NCBI GenBank assembly: GCA_022605425.2
Contig: CM061250.1
Location: forward strand, 62,001 to 126,000
Reading direction: 5' to 3'
Source: Hamiltosporidium tvaerminnensis
Taxonomy: Eukaryota; Microsporidia; Dubosqiidae
Length of the DNA stretch: 64,000 nt
The stretch's first letter is position 1; each line of letters begins with the position of its first letter. Below, one piece after another: positions 1 through 11,800 of this stretch. The notes under the pieces are model-generated. The model did not search any database. It was not told the origin of the DNA and was given only the letters and a program-made list of their open reading frames with translations. Both the position numbers and the translations under genes were made by a program.

Positions 1-1540
1 TATCAGTATATCATAAGTAGAAGGTATCCTTATCATATAAATTTACATTATATTTTTTATAAATTCGTTTCAGTATATTTTTTCATACATGTTTTATTTG
101 TTTTGCATATAGTAGTATGAATATATGAAAAATATAATTCGAAAATGCATATGTTCTTGCTGATAATTAGAAGGAATATAGCTGAGACCAAGGAATAATT
201 TTTCCCATAGTTAAAAATAAAATCTAGTAATTTTTATTAGGTTTTCATATTGCTTGATTTTTTTTATTAGGCTTAATGAAGTTACATCTAGCAGTATTAA
301 TGATTTTTAATTTAAAAAATACTGTGTAAAAAAGAAAAACTCTAAAATTATTAAAAAAAGTAAGAATAATACGAATATTTGTTATAAAATTTGATTAAGT
401 TTATGCCTATCTTCATATCCTGTTTTTTTTGATTTTTTTCTTTCTATATTTGTATATGGTATATGAAACTAATTGAGAATTATCAAAAAATATTATGGCA
501 AAGTATATGTTCAAATAGTTTAAAACAACTAGAAATACAGGGAAATATCTCTTAAAGAAACAAATAATTGTGTTTTTAATAAAATTTTACAATCTTCCAA
601 GACATTATTTTATACATTTTTTTTGCTCTTTGTTAACCTATTTTGTATATAATGTGTAAGCCTTTCAAAATTTTTCATAAAAGATTTAAAAGATAACTGA
701 TTAAAAACCTGAAAATTCCTTTGAATATAACAAAATATTTTGTCATAAGTCAATAACTGTGTTTTAAATAAAATTTCTAGATGATTTTTATAATTTTCTG
801 TGATCATAAATTCTCTAATACGGTCGATATAGTTACATATAGTCGTATTGAAAATATGAATATTTGAAAAAAAAATTTAAAAAATCATATGCGTGAAAAT
901 CTGATAAATTATACAAAAATATCAATAATTATAAAATCTGGTTTTTTTCAAATTAGGTTTTTGCTAAACTTTACTACTCTTCGTTTTTGAACCTTATTAG
1001 ATATGTTTTGTATATACTATATGAAAAGATTGAAATAGAAAAAAAAATGAAATTAAGTAGTATACGAATTTTTTCTTATCAACTTATACAGATGTTACAA
1101 ATGGTTTTATATCAACCTATTAAATTTCTTTTAAATTTAAATTTTGTTTTTTATATGAATTTTATCTTTCTTTGACTGGTTTCGGGATATTGAGTGACAC
1201 TGTGATATTTATAAAAAATATATTCGAAAAAACCTACATTTTAATATCTATAAATTATAGAAGACATATCAGAGATGTCTAATTAATTGTATTTAACAGG
1301 GTGCAATCTTTTTTTCTGATCTTGCTTCGAAGTTTTTTGATATATTCTTTTTAATTTTCAGCATGTAATGTATATATTAAAAAACATATTAAGAATTATA
1401 GAAAAATTTATTAACAGATATAAGATTAACTCGTTAAAAATTCTTGCAAATTACTTTGATAAGTTCATATGAATAATGTTTGTTTTTTTAGGATATAATC
1501 TGGACGAATATTTCGAAATTTGCAATGCGTAAATGTTTAG
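1..1540. other. AT-rich stretch without recognisable gene
   Basis: Both strands are broken by stops and the longest open frames are about 60 codons, as expected by chance at this base composition. I see no repeat unit, RNA gene or coding-like block here. The region to about 2.28 kb may hold the diverged far end of repeat copy A, but I could not align it. Confidence 0.6.
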
Positions 1541-3197
1541 TTTTAAGTAGAAGGTTTTAATATAGTGAAATGATCGATTCCAAAATCAAAAGAAGGCTTA
1601 TAAAATGTATATGTTTTAACAAAAAAATCGATCAAAAGAAACTGATTTTCATGATATGACACATTTCAATGTTATTATAATATTTCTGGTATTTAGGGTT
1701 TATTTTTGGCACCTGATTGGTTTTTATTAGTATCATATATTCGTATTAAAGATTCCAACAATATAAAAAAATGTATATAGAAATGTATGAAGGTTAAGAT
1801 TTCATAGTTGCTCTAAAAATAACTAAAAAACTTTTAACACTCTATGTTTAAAGAAATTTAGAGATTTGATGCAAACTTCTTTGAAGTATTTTTCTGTTTA
1901 GTTATTAATTCCCCTATAAATTTTATCCCACATATTTATTTTTTTTACTTGTATATCTCTTAATGATATTTTTATTTTACCTAAATTATTTCTGTGTTTG
2001 TTATTTTATACAGTTATAATAATATTTAATCAGAGATAATGAGTTATGACACTTTTAATAAGTTATTATGTTACCTAAAATATATTTACTAAGTTATTTT
2101 TTCTTTTTTACGTTATTTCACATTGAAAAACTATATTGGAATTTAGAAAGTTGTTATATATATGTGTTGTTCAGTGATTTACCAGTTGTTTAAAACTATA
2201 TGGTTGGATTAACACTGTTTTTCTTCATTTTAATATTCAATAATTTCTTTTTTTTAAGATTAAAATTTTATTAATATATGTCTTTTATTTTAATTATTTT
2301 CCCAATTATATAGTCTATATTTACAAAAAAAACTTTTTTACTTTTTAGTTATGATGTTTTTAGTTTTTTTACAGGTTTTATTGAATATTGCAATTTCAAA
2401 CACATGATAAATGTGATATACATCTTATAAAATCATTTCAGATGGTTTATTTGATTCTATACACAAAAATTCTATTTAAAATTAGAAATTGTTATTTTTA
2501 ATAAATTAATATTACAATACTATGTAGTTTTAAAACTATATTCCTTAAATTTTATTCAGTAGAAAGTTGTTTATTTACATTTTTTTTATTTTTTATCTAT
2601 TCTTGTCAAGTAAGTCATAAAATTATTGTTGATTGAAAAGTATTACATTAATAGTTTTTTGTAATATTTTTTACATACGATACAAAATATTTATTTATTC
2701 TGTGGTTTTTAAGTTTAATCATTTTTTTCAAAGTATATATATAAGAGTTAAATCGTTAGTTTCGAAACATGGTTTATTTATCAATTCTGTTTTTTATTTA
2801 TTTATTTTAGTTTTATAAATGCTATTTGGTTTTAAGATTGAAATACACTATTTCAAGTTCCTTTTTAGGTTTAATTTGAAGTTTTTTGTATGTATTTATC
2901 TTTTATTTAAACCTTGGCTTCTAAATAAATAATTGTATTACATTTATTTTTAATAAACATTTTTCTTCTTTAGATTTTTTTAATTTAATATTGTATTTAT
3001 AATAATTTTACTTATTTTTACTAAATTTAGAATTTCTACTTATAGTTAATATGTTTTACGTTAAAATATTTTAATATACCGTTATCTATATTTTTAGATC
3101 ATTCTTTTGTTATTCATCTACTAAGTTAAGTGGTCACTTATGTAAGCAGTTTTTCTACTTATGAAAGAAGTCTAGTTATTTTAATCATAAAGTTATA

Positions 3198-3206
3198 GAA
3201 TAAAGT
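3198..3206. repeat. Target-site duplication, left copy
   Basis: The nine bases gaataaagt are repeated exactly at 3803-3811 on the other side of the inserted LINE fragment. The repeat copy without the insert (copy B) has a single gaataaa at the equivalent place. Confidence 0.75.
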
Positions 3207-3242
3207 TAATAAAATTCTGGGTTAAAATATTTTTTACCATTT

Positions 3243-3802
3243 TTACATATTTTCTTCTACCTCTTTGACCACTTTTGTCTCTTCTTCCAAATCCGACTCT
3301 TCATTTATGTTATTGGTCGGTTCCTCTAAAGTGGTTCCTCCTTGTAAAATAAAGGGGGCTTTATATTTTGGTTTAAAATTTTTGGCACCATCTTCCTCTG
3401 TTTTCGCTTCTTTTAAAGGGGGTATTGGTTCCTCATGCATCTCTGATCTCATAATAACACCCATTGACGCTCTCTCCCAGCTCTCTTCGGCATTTAGTCC
3501 TGACTCAAGTCCTCTTCGTCGATCAAAGGAAATAGTTTCGACTGTCTTTTTAAGTACTATAGACTGAATGTATGCTTCTACATTCATGGGTATTTCTAGT
3601 CTTTTAAGATGAGATTTATGGTATTTTGTCACAATACCGTCCCAGGTCATCACATAAGGGATTATCTCAACACTACACTTATAAATAAGGCCCAACTCAT
3701 TGGCTAGCAGGTCATACTTCCTAAGTTTTTCAGTTTCAACTATTTGAAGTGAATCTTGGGAAGTGATTCCTACTTCAATGAGTGTTATCTTATTCTTCTT
3801 CT
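3243..3802 (-). pseudogene. C-terminal fragment of a microsporidian-type LINE polyprotein
   Basis: The frame is open from the insertion junction to a stop at 3243, about 186 codons, with no credible start codon; it is a truncated protein C-terminus. The first part holds ITLIEVGI, then ETEKLRKYDLLANEL, then IIPYVMTWDG and a helix-rich segment with FDRRRG. I know this succession (hydrophobic strand with E-V-G, then E-K and K-Y in a helix, then an I-P-V strand) from the C-terminal domain after the reverse transcriptase in a class of LINEs, where it resembles a PD-(D/E)XK nuclease fold. The last 60 residues are acidic and low in complexity. The frame is intact, so the copy is young or was selected until recently. 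It differs from the LINE family at 30.5 and 61.3 kb. The nuclease interpretation is an inference. Confidence 0.7.
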
Positions 3803-3811
3803 GAATAAAGT
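3803..3811. repeat. Target-site duplication, right copy
   Basis: Exact match to gaataaagt at 3198-3206; the sequence to its right resumes the alignment with repeat copy B. Confidence 0.75.
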
Positions 3812-4117
3812 AACATTTTATTTTCTAATAAACTATAATTTTATTCCTATTTAATGAATTTTTAAAAATTTTATATTCATCTATCTCATAATTCATTATA
3901 TCTTGTCAGTATGTTACATTGGAATATATATTTAAGTATTTCCTCTTTTTATACGATTTTAAGGGGTTAACCTTAATAAGCTTATAAAATTTACCATAAT
4001 TGGAAGTTTTTGAGTGTACGGTATTTTATGTTTTTTTATGTTCACTTATTATATTCAGACTCTTAAAACCTTATCTCGATATCTAAAAACATGTTTTTGC
4101 AATATTGGTTATTATAC

Positions 4118-4224
4118 CTTGTGTTCAGTCTAAATATGGGCGTATTAAATTTTGTGAAATTGTTCAGAAAAGCTCTCGGTATATCGTTAGAAACATCAAT
4201 CATATATGGTATTTATGCGTAACT
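4118..4224 (-). pseudogene. Ty3/gypsy-like integrase core relic (copy A)
   Basis: One minus-strand frame reads through a single stop near its beginning and contains IPYMIDVSND, then RAFLNNFTKFNT, then FRLNT. Copies B and D keep the same frame and almost the same residues, while silent and conservative changes separate them. Ty3/gypsy integrases have at this point the second catalytic aspartate in a D-N-G context, then x-F-x-N, then an L-x-T-x-Y-H-P-Q stretch. The relic fits that pattern but has lost the exact D-N-G. It would lie about 1.4 kb downstream of the reverse transcriptase relic, in the expected order. The frame conservation is seen; the family call is an inference. Confidence 0.5.
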
Positions 4225-5339
4225 TTAGATTTCTACATATTCTCAAATTACTTACCTTCCTTTAAATTGAGCAAAATGCCAGGCATTATTATAAATGTAT
4301 TGTTTATGTTACTTAAAAAAAAATAAATATATTTGAAAGAAAAATGTACATTTGAAAAGGTATTTTTATCATGTATAGAAGTTTTAATGGAATTTATCAG
4401 AAAATTAATACTTTTGTCTTTCTTGAAATAGATAATATTTTATAGATTTATAAAGAGATTAATTTATTATGTTTAATACAATCTATAAGCAGTTTTTTGA
4501 AGATTTCATTCGTCTCAATATATTCATATAAATATATATTTAATTTCGTAAAATATAGTCAGAGTAAACCAACTTAAATTGTCATAGTTATAAATGTATT
4601 AAATTGTTTTCAATTTTGTAAAGTCTTCTTATCAGAATTATATACTATCTTACTGCAAAGATCTAAAGAATTAAATTAAATAAATAGGATAGTATACTAA
4701 AATGTCTCGAACTGGTAACCTTGTTCTTATTATACTATTTCTATTCTAAAACCAGATTTCAATAACTGTTTTTAGATTAAGTAAATGATAATTTTAATGT
4801 GCTTAAATCATTTATCTATATAAAAGAAAATCGCTACAACTGATTTTTAATTAATGTAGAATCTGTATTTTTTTGGTTTTCTTAGATCTTTAACTTTTTT
4901 ATAAAGCAATGCGGATTAACAAAAAAAGTAATTCAATGAATAAAAAAACATATAGATAAAATTTTAATTTAGTATAAATATAGAATGAATCTTTAAAAGA
5001 TATATTTCAGTATAAACCAAATTGATAACTATTTTTTTAATATGTATTTTGCTAATTAGATATAAATATAATAAAAGTCTTTACATAATGAGGAACTACT
5101 ATACTAATTTGAATTAGGAGATATTGATAATATTTTGATATATAAATATAAGGAGATTGAATGAGAAGGTTAAAAAACCATTTTTTTAATGAAATCAGTC
5201 GTGTATTGTAATTCAACAAATAAAATTTCTATGATTTTGTTGGTTCGTTTAGAGATTATAATATCAAAATTACGATTTGTCTCCTTAAATACAAAAGAAA
5301 GACAATTGAATGTTAAAAATTACTAAAAACTATAATGAA

Positions 5340-5800
5340 TGTTGGAGGCTAAATGTTGTGGCATCTTTTAAAAGTTATTTATGAATATGTTAGCATGAAA
5401 CTGAATATTTCATTTATTTTGAAGGATTGAACTTAATGTAGAAGCCATATAAACATATGCCACAATCAACTGATATATTTTATTAGAATATTTAAAGGTT
5501 AATTTTTATTTCTTACAGTTTCTAAGCTGATTTGGATTATAAAATAGGCATATGTAAGGTTATTTACATGTGTTACTAGTATGATTCAAAGGGTGCTATC
5601 AAAAAAATCATCGAGCTTCTTTAAAGTCGGATTTAACTAAACAAGTGAATGAATTTACCTAAAATATATTGCTAGATAACCCAAAATATAATTAACTTTA
5701 ATTACAACTACAATAAGCCCAAAGCAAAGAGCCCAATTATAGAAGCAACTGCTAATTTGAAAGGACTCGGTATGAAGATGTATACATAAAGAAAATTATG
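5340..5800 (-). pseudogene. Reverse-transcriptase-like relic (copy A)
   Basis: This stretch aligns by nucleotide sequence with the better preserved relics at 48.7-49.1 and 60.6-61.1 kb. On the minus strand, pieces such as NWALCFGLIVVV and a tryptophan-histidine-containing segment ahead of GFYIK can be followed across three frames, with several stops and at least one one-base indel. It is too decayed to identify alone; its identity rests on the other copies. Confidence 0.4.
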
Positions 5801-5849
5801 AAATAATTTGGTGAAATTAAGACGAAAAAGTTTAAAAACTAATAAATTT

Positions 5850-8800
5850 TATTTATTTTAATCAAATATGTTATTCTTGTCATTTATCTTGACCTGCTCT
5901 CTGTTAACGTAAAAAAACACATTTTTTATTTGTGATATATGAGTTAGATGTAGGCTCTAGGATTAAGTTGTTTTATTTTTAAATAAATATTTTTTCTAAC
6001 CTAATTTCATAAAAATTGCAATAATTTGTGATTTCGTTTCTTTCGAACAAAAAAGAAATTCGAAATCTACTAAACACTAGAAACTGTACCTTTACAAAAT
6101 CTTTATTACCAATATCAAACATTTTCTTACAAAACCTCTTAATTTCATTTTAATGTGACTATAAAATAAAAAACCTTTTTAACCAAATTTTTTTATGATT
6201 TAGAACGATGTGTAGGGTTTTTAAAGAAGGTTCAAGCATGAAATTTATCACAAATTTCTAATACTTCATATGAAAAATATATCCTAATATTATGAGTTTT
6301 TTCTCGGCGTTGCTGTCTCTTATATTTCCTCATTAAAAGATTCTCGAAGAATGTTTTAAAAGAAAGCAAATTGCAATTATTTTTTATTTCAAAGATATCT
6401 TACTTTCATACCTATTTAGTATGATGTATATCCAGAAAATAAGAAAACTGCAAAATAGTTAAAAGAAGAATCCAAATTTGTACAAAATCTTTAACTACGG
6501 CTTAACTTGTGAAATAAAAACCTTCAGATTCATTGTATATAATTTTTTTTCTTAAATTTTCATTTTTTTTTCTTCGTATTTTAAAATCGTTAGAATTTTT
6601 ATTAAATGGTTTTTAAAAGTACGTGCAAAGATTAAATCGAATATGTTTCAAATTAAATGTTTTCTTGTTTTAAATAGAATATTTCAAGTTTCATTTACCT
6701 TTAATTTAATTTTTTGGCATTTTTGTATTTCTTTGTAGCATTTATATATTTAATATATAATTTTTATTTTGTAATTGCTAACTTTACTTTATATAAGCAT
6801 TAATAAGACGAAATTATTTTGGGTTTAATGTTTAAAAATCGCATCTTTCGTAGACAAATATAACTTAACACATTTTCATCAAATTTCAAAGAAAAACAAA
6901 TAGATAGAACACGTTGGTATAATATCATAATTATCCGATAAAAATGTTAATCTAATCTTACGTTTCACAAGCTATAAGATGTACCTTTATTTTGTAAGGT
7001 CAAATGGCTACAGCCTTAAGTCTTATAACAATAGAAGGTTAGTCGGGAAACGTTAACTTAAAGATAAATTATATTTTTTTTTCTGATGTGGAGACTAAGT
7101 CAAAACAAATACGAATAAGAACTAAAAAAATAAAAGGCTAAGAAGGAAATTAATTGAAACTTGGACTTTTATTATATTTTTATAAATTGGAGACAATATT
7201 TTTTTAAATACACCTCTAAATTATCGAGCTATGAAATATAAATGAGAAGCCTTTTAAAAATACCGAATTTTAATCTTAAAGAAAAGTAGGATTAACGTAT
7301 AAATTCATAGCACAAACAAGAAAACCATAAAAAAAATAAAATAGAAGAATTATTTTTTATTTAAATAGATTGCGATTTTATTAAGCTTAAAGAAAGTATG
7401 AAATATCTTTACAAAATTAAAAAGATTCTTTGCCAGTCATCAATCTGTATATTCATTTTCATACTGCTTAAACAGTTATTTCTACGTTCTATATAAATAA
7501 TTTCTTTAGATGAGTGATAAATTATTTGTTCAATAAGAACACATTGCATGAATTCTTTATATATTTCTTAAATTTTGTCTAAATTGAATTTTAATATACA
7601 TTCCTTATGAAATTTTGAAAAATAAGTTGTCATGCAAAACCTTACAACCATTTTAATCTTTAGTCTATAGAACAAACCTTTACAGATATTTTTGAAGTTT
7701 GATTCTGTTGCAATCATATCAATCATCAAGTATTTTTTACTACTTTTCATTTTAAAATTCAAATTAGAAAATCATGGAAATAATTTGATTCACTCTGCTC
7801 TTTTGTTACAAAATAGCAAAACTCGAAATTTCTCATAAAAAACACTTTGAAATTATCAAAAGAAAAATGATTTTGAAACATTGATTAGATCATGATGTAT
7901 ATAAATAAAACCCATTAGACATCAATCAGCTTAACTACATATTCTTCCTTTTTCCTTGGATCAGTTCCTTTCACAAGCCAAAAAGTTTTAATTCAACACA
8001 ATTTGAACTCGTTTTAGGATTAGATATATTTGCAGAAGGGATTGTATAAATAATATAAGTGTCAATGAGGTAATTCTATTTATCTGATTATATTATTTCC
8101 AGGGATTTAAAACTTGAAATTTACATTTTAAATCTATTTCCATTGTAAATATATCAACCAAGAATATTTTTAAGTGTATTTAAAACTGATAAAGCATCTT
8201 ATTGCATGAATAAACTAAATAATATTGCATTATCCCTGATTCACATGCTACTCACTTATTCTACTGCTTTCCATTTTCTGGTCATATTGTTTGATTCATT
8301 CCTTTGTAGTAACAAATATTTGGATATCGAAACCGTTAGGGTAAAACTCTGTAAAAAATAAATAGAAAAAATTTTAAAAAGCCATTTCGAAATAGAGAAT
8401 AATCTCAATACAAAATAAAAATGAAATTTTATTCTATTAAGAAATCTTTTACAATTAATTTCTGGCTTAATATATTGCCTATACTATTTAAGACCTTTTT
8501 AGGAATATAATTTGATAATAGGTATTTCAATAAATATTAAATTAAATATTTTTGAATTTTAATTCTAAAATTTAAAAAGGTATCATCTTTTAGAAACGAC
8601 TTCTATACTTTAAGCATTTCAAAATCAAAAAAAAATCGAATTATTATCTGTATATATTATTTTAAAATGTGCAATTTGTTCTAAAATTAATAACGAATTT
8701 TAACTTTATAATAAAATCATTTCAATGAATCTGTGGTATGAAATACGTTATAAGAATTTAAATTATATATCTCAGTCGTAAAGAAGAATTTTAAGTTCGT

Positions 8801-11800
8801 TTGTAATTTCTTTAAATTAATAAATTTTTCATAAATATTTCTAAAAAAAAATTTAAAATTTTAAAGAATAAATCTTACAAATATTAGAATTTTATTTTTT
8901 GAATTTGCAAACGAATAAAAATTATATGTTTGGAATCTTTTGATTTCAAAAAATAATTTCGAATAGGAGACATACTTTCTATATGAGAAATTTAGATTTT
9001 GGTTTCCGCTCTTGTAACAGTCATATAAGATTCTTTGTAATTCAAAAACGTTTTAAAAATATTTTAAGGGTATAAAAATAACAGGTTATCGATTCATTGT
9101 ATTGATTTTGGACATATAATCATGAATAGTACTTATATTGTTTTTAAGAGCTATGATTTATTGATTCTGATTGTATAATTTGTTTCAGTAGAGCAAATAA
9201 TAAAATTATGAATACAAAATATTTTTAAGAGTTACATTCATAAAACCATGCAATCCTAAAAAATGTAAAATTTAATGAGAAAGGGTCTTCTTTGTCTCTT
9301 TTCTAATAATATAGATATCAATACATGATGATGCCAAGCCATATGTTTAGAGGCAAAGCCATTTGTATAAAGATAAATTAGTGATGCTGCAGAGTAATTT
9401 TAATTTCAATTGTCATATTTACGAAATATCTGTCAAATTTAAATATTTAGGCGTACCAGTAATATGAAGATTCAAATATTATTCATTTTCTTATAATCTG
9501 CTTAAAAGTATGGTTCTGGTTCAATCATCGAGAAAAATGTGTCCAGAGATTGTTTAGTTGCCGAAAAATAATCATTCAGAAACTCCTTGGTTACAAAATT
9601 TAGAGTCATTATAGATTTTATATTTGGTTATATCATATAATATTTGCTCTTATATTTTCAAATAAACCCATGTATGTATTCGCAACTAACACTATATTAT
9701 TGTTTTAAACCTGCTTTAAGAAGAATCTATTAAATTATAAAAATAATTCAGGCGAAAAATTTTGGTGACAAAGAAGTTATTTTAAATGTCTTGGAATTAT
9801 TTTTACTTTTATTAGCCTAAAGCATGGGTTATTGGTTGATTTTCGTTCCAAACATATATAAAACCCAAAGAATTGTTTTCTTGGCTTTAAATGATTTCGG
9901 CTTTAATAAAAATTATGTGAAAATATATTTATTAAATTAAAAATCTATATCACCATATTCCAAAAACAAAGTAATATCTTATGAATGAAAATAAATTTGC
10001 GTTTTAAAATATGTTTTGAGAATAATTAGAAAGAAATAAAATAGATTTTATTAAAAAATATATTTGAAACATTACTATGATGATAAAATAAAAATGTTTG
10101 AAACAACACTTTATTGTATTTCTATTTTAAGATGTCATGTTAACACACCATTGTAGCTTTGAAATGGCAATGCTGAAACCAGACTCTTTTACATTTTTTA
10201 TTGCTTCTGAAAATAGCATATTGAATCAAACCAAGGGAATAGTATTTTTTATAAAAATATTTGCTATAGCTTTTGAAATATTAAGGAAAGATATATAGAA
10301 AGATACAGAGTTCTCTCGTTAGAATATAAGAATTCTAAGATTTAATACGGTTGGTTTAAAAAATTTTAAATCGTTAGAATTATGAAATTTGCTTCTACAG
10401 TAGATCTATGAATCTATTTCTTTTTTAAATTTTCGAAATATTTAGTTCGTTTACACATAAATTCCTGAATGTAATATATGATGATTTAATTTTGAAGTAA
10501 ATAAAAAAGAGGAGTATAAAATTAAAAAACTAGATTTTAAAAAATTAGTTCTACAATTTTTTTCTTTTTTGAATTTCAATATTCTTTAAAAATCAAAAAA
10601 AATATACTCTTAGCATTCCTATAATTGTAAAAGTCTAAAACCTTAAGGTTAATAAGCCCAATTTATTTAAAATCTTTGGAAAAAATCGATAGGATTATTA
10701 CTAAAAAATAATTTATTTATTTATATTAATCAGGTAAAATTGAAAAAAAGACTTTTAGTGATCTATAGAAAGATTTCTTAGGTTTGAACGAAATGCTTGA
10801 AAATTTTTTATTAAAAACAGATATTCTTTTATTTGTAATTTTCTATATGGTGTTAATCAACCTTATTCAAAATATTGCCTAATTAATTTAGAATACGGCT
10901 TTTAATCACTTGCTCACTTTTTCTGAAAGGAAATAAAACATATTAGACATTACTGTTAATATTATCTCTTTTAAGCATAAAGTGGTTTGTTTTTGTTGAA
11001 AAATCCATTTTTTGCAAGTTTTAATGAACTACTTAATTCTAAATGGATAAGTTTTTATATAAGAAAAAATTTTCCTTTTCCAACTAAATTATTAATAAGC
11101 ATTCGAAAAAATAATAGAAATCTGGTACTCTTTTTTCTCAGAATTTTAGATTCTATCGAAGTAAAGGGACATGACCTTAAGTCTGTATCTTATATTATTT
11201 GATTTCAAATTTGGCTTTTTTATGATAAATGCTCTCTTGATTCTAGAAATATAAAAAAAATTTGTCTAGTCTTGCAAACTCCGGTGAAAAATCACAATCA
11301 AGACATTATTTTTAATGTCTCGCATCTGGTTAAATTTAGAACGAATTATAATAATAGTATTTTTGGAATAAAATAAATTAGAAAATTATTTTTAAAAAAT
11401 TTCTAAGTGTTACAAAGTAGTTGGTTTAATATTGAAACGGCTAGAATGAGCAGAAGGTAATACAGAAAAGATCGGGGAAATCGAACTTAGTCATGAGCAG
11501 TATAACTGTTTAGATATCTTCATCTAAAATATAATATCCGATAAATTTAGGAGTTATTATTTCTTGGCGATTATATGGCAATATAAGGATTCCATTCTTA
11601 TATAACGATTGTTATTGTACCTAAATTTTCATCATAACCTAAATACTAAGCATGTAATAATTTCAATCTCATTATTCGTTGTAAATTTACAGTAAAAACA
11701 TAATGTTGAAAATTTAGTTATTATTTCTACGAAAAAAAAATGATTTTCAGGGTATTTCCGTGCAATCCAGCATATATGCAACTCTAACCTAGTTTTTACT

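Larger units (their letters stand above)
3198..3811 (-). mobile_element. 5'-truncated LINE fragment inserted in repeat copy A
   Basis: The 9-base sequence gaataaagt occurs at 3198-3206 and again at 3803-3811, flanking about 596 bases that are absent from copies B, C and D. Joined across the gap, copy A reads gaataaagtaacatttta, matching copy B near 22668 (gaataaaaaaccatttta). This is therefore an insertion with a target-site duplication into an older repeat. The insert reads on the minus strand, begins mid-protein at its 5' end (about 3802) and stops shortly after the coding stop (3' end about 3207). That is typical of a 5'-truncated non-LTR retrotransposon, though no poly(A) tail is visible. 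Its base composition is clearly richer in G+C than the flanks. Confidence 0.8.
2280..5850 (-). mobile_element. Repeat copy A: decayed Ty3/gypsy-like element, minus strand
   Basis: This copy aligns with copies B, C and D over several anchors: 3107-3200 (ending in the run agcagtttttct and its flank), 4118-4224, around 5220 (ataaaatttctatg) and around 5551 (gtaaggttatttacatg). The distance from first to last anchor is about 2440 bases here and about 1820-1890 in the others; the excess equals the fragment inserted at 3198-3811. Read on the minus strand, the order is reverse-transcriptase-like sequence (about 5800-5340), then integrase-like sequence (4224-4118), as in Ty3/gypsy pol. Stops and single-base indels are frequent, so it is long dead. 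The left boundary is uncertain: by analogy with B and D it could reach about 1.55 kb. The homology between copies is seen directly; the family name is an inference. Confidence 0.6.

Noticed and set aside
3265-3567. 100-codon plus-strand frame opposite the LINE fragment
   Set aside because: It is the shadow of the minus-strand LINE frame, rich in serine and phenylalanine as expected for an antisense reading.
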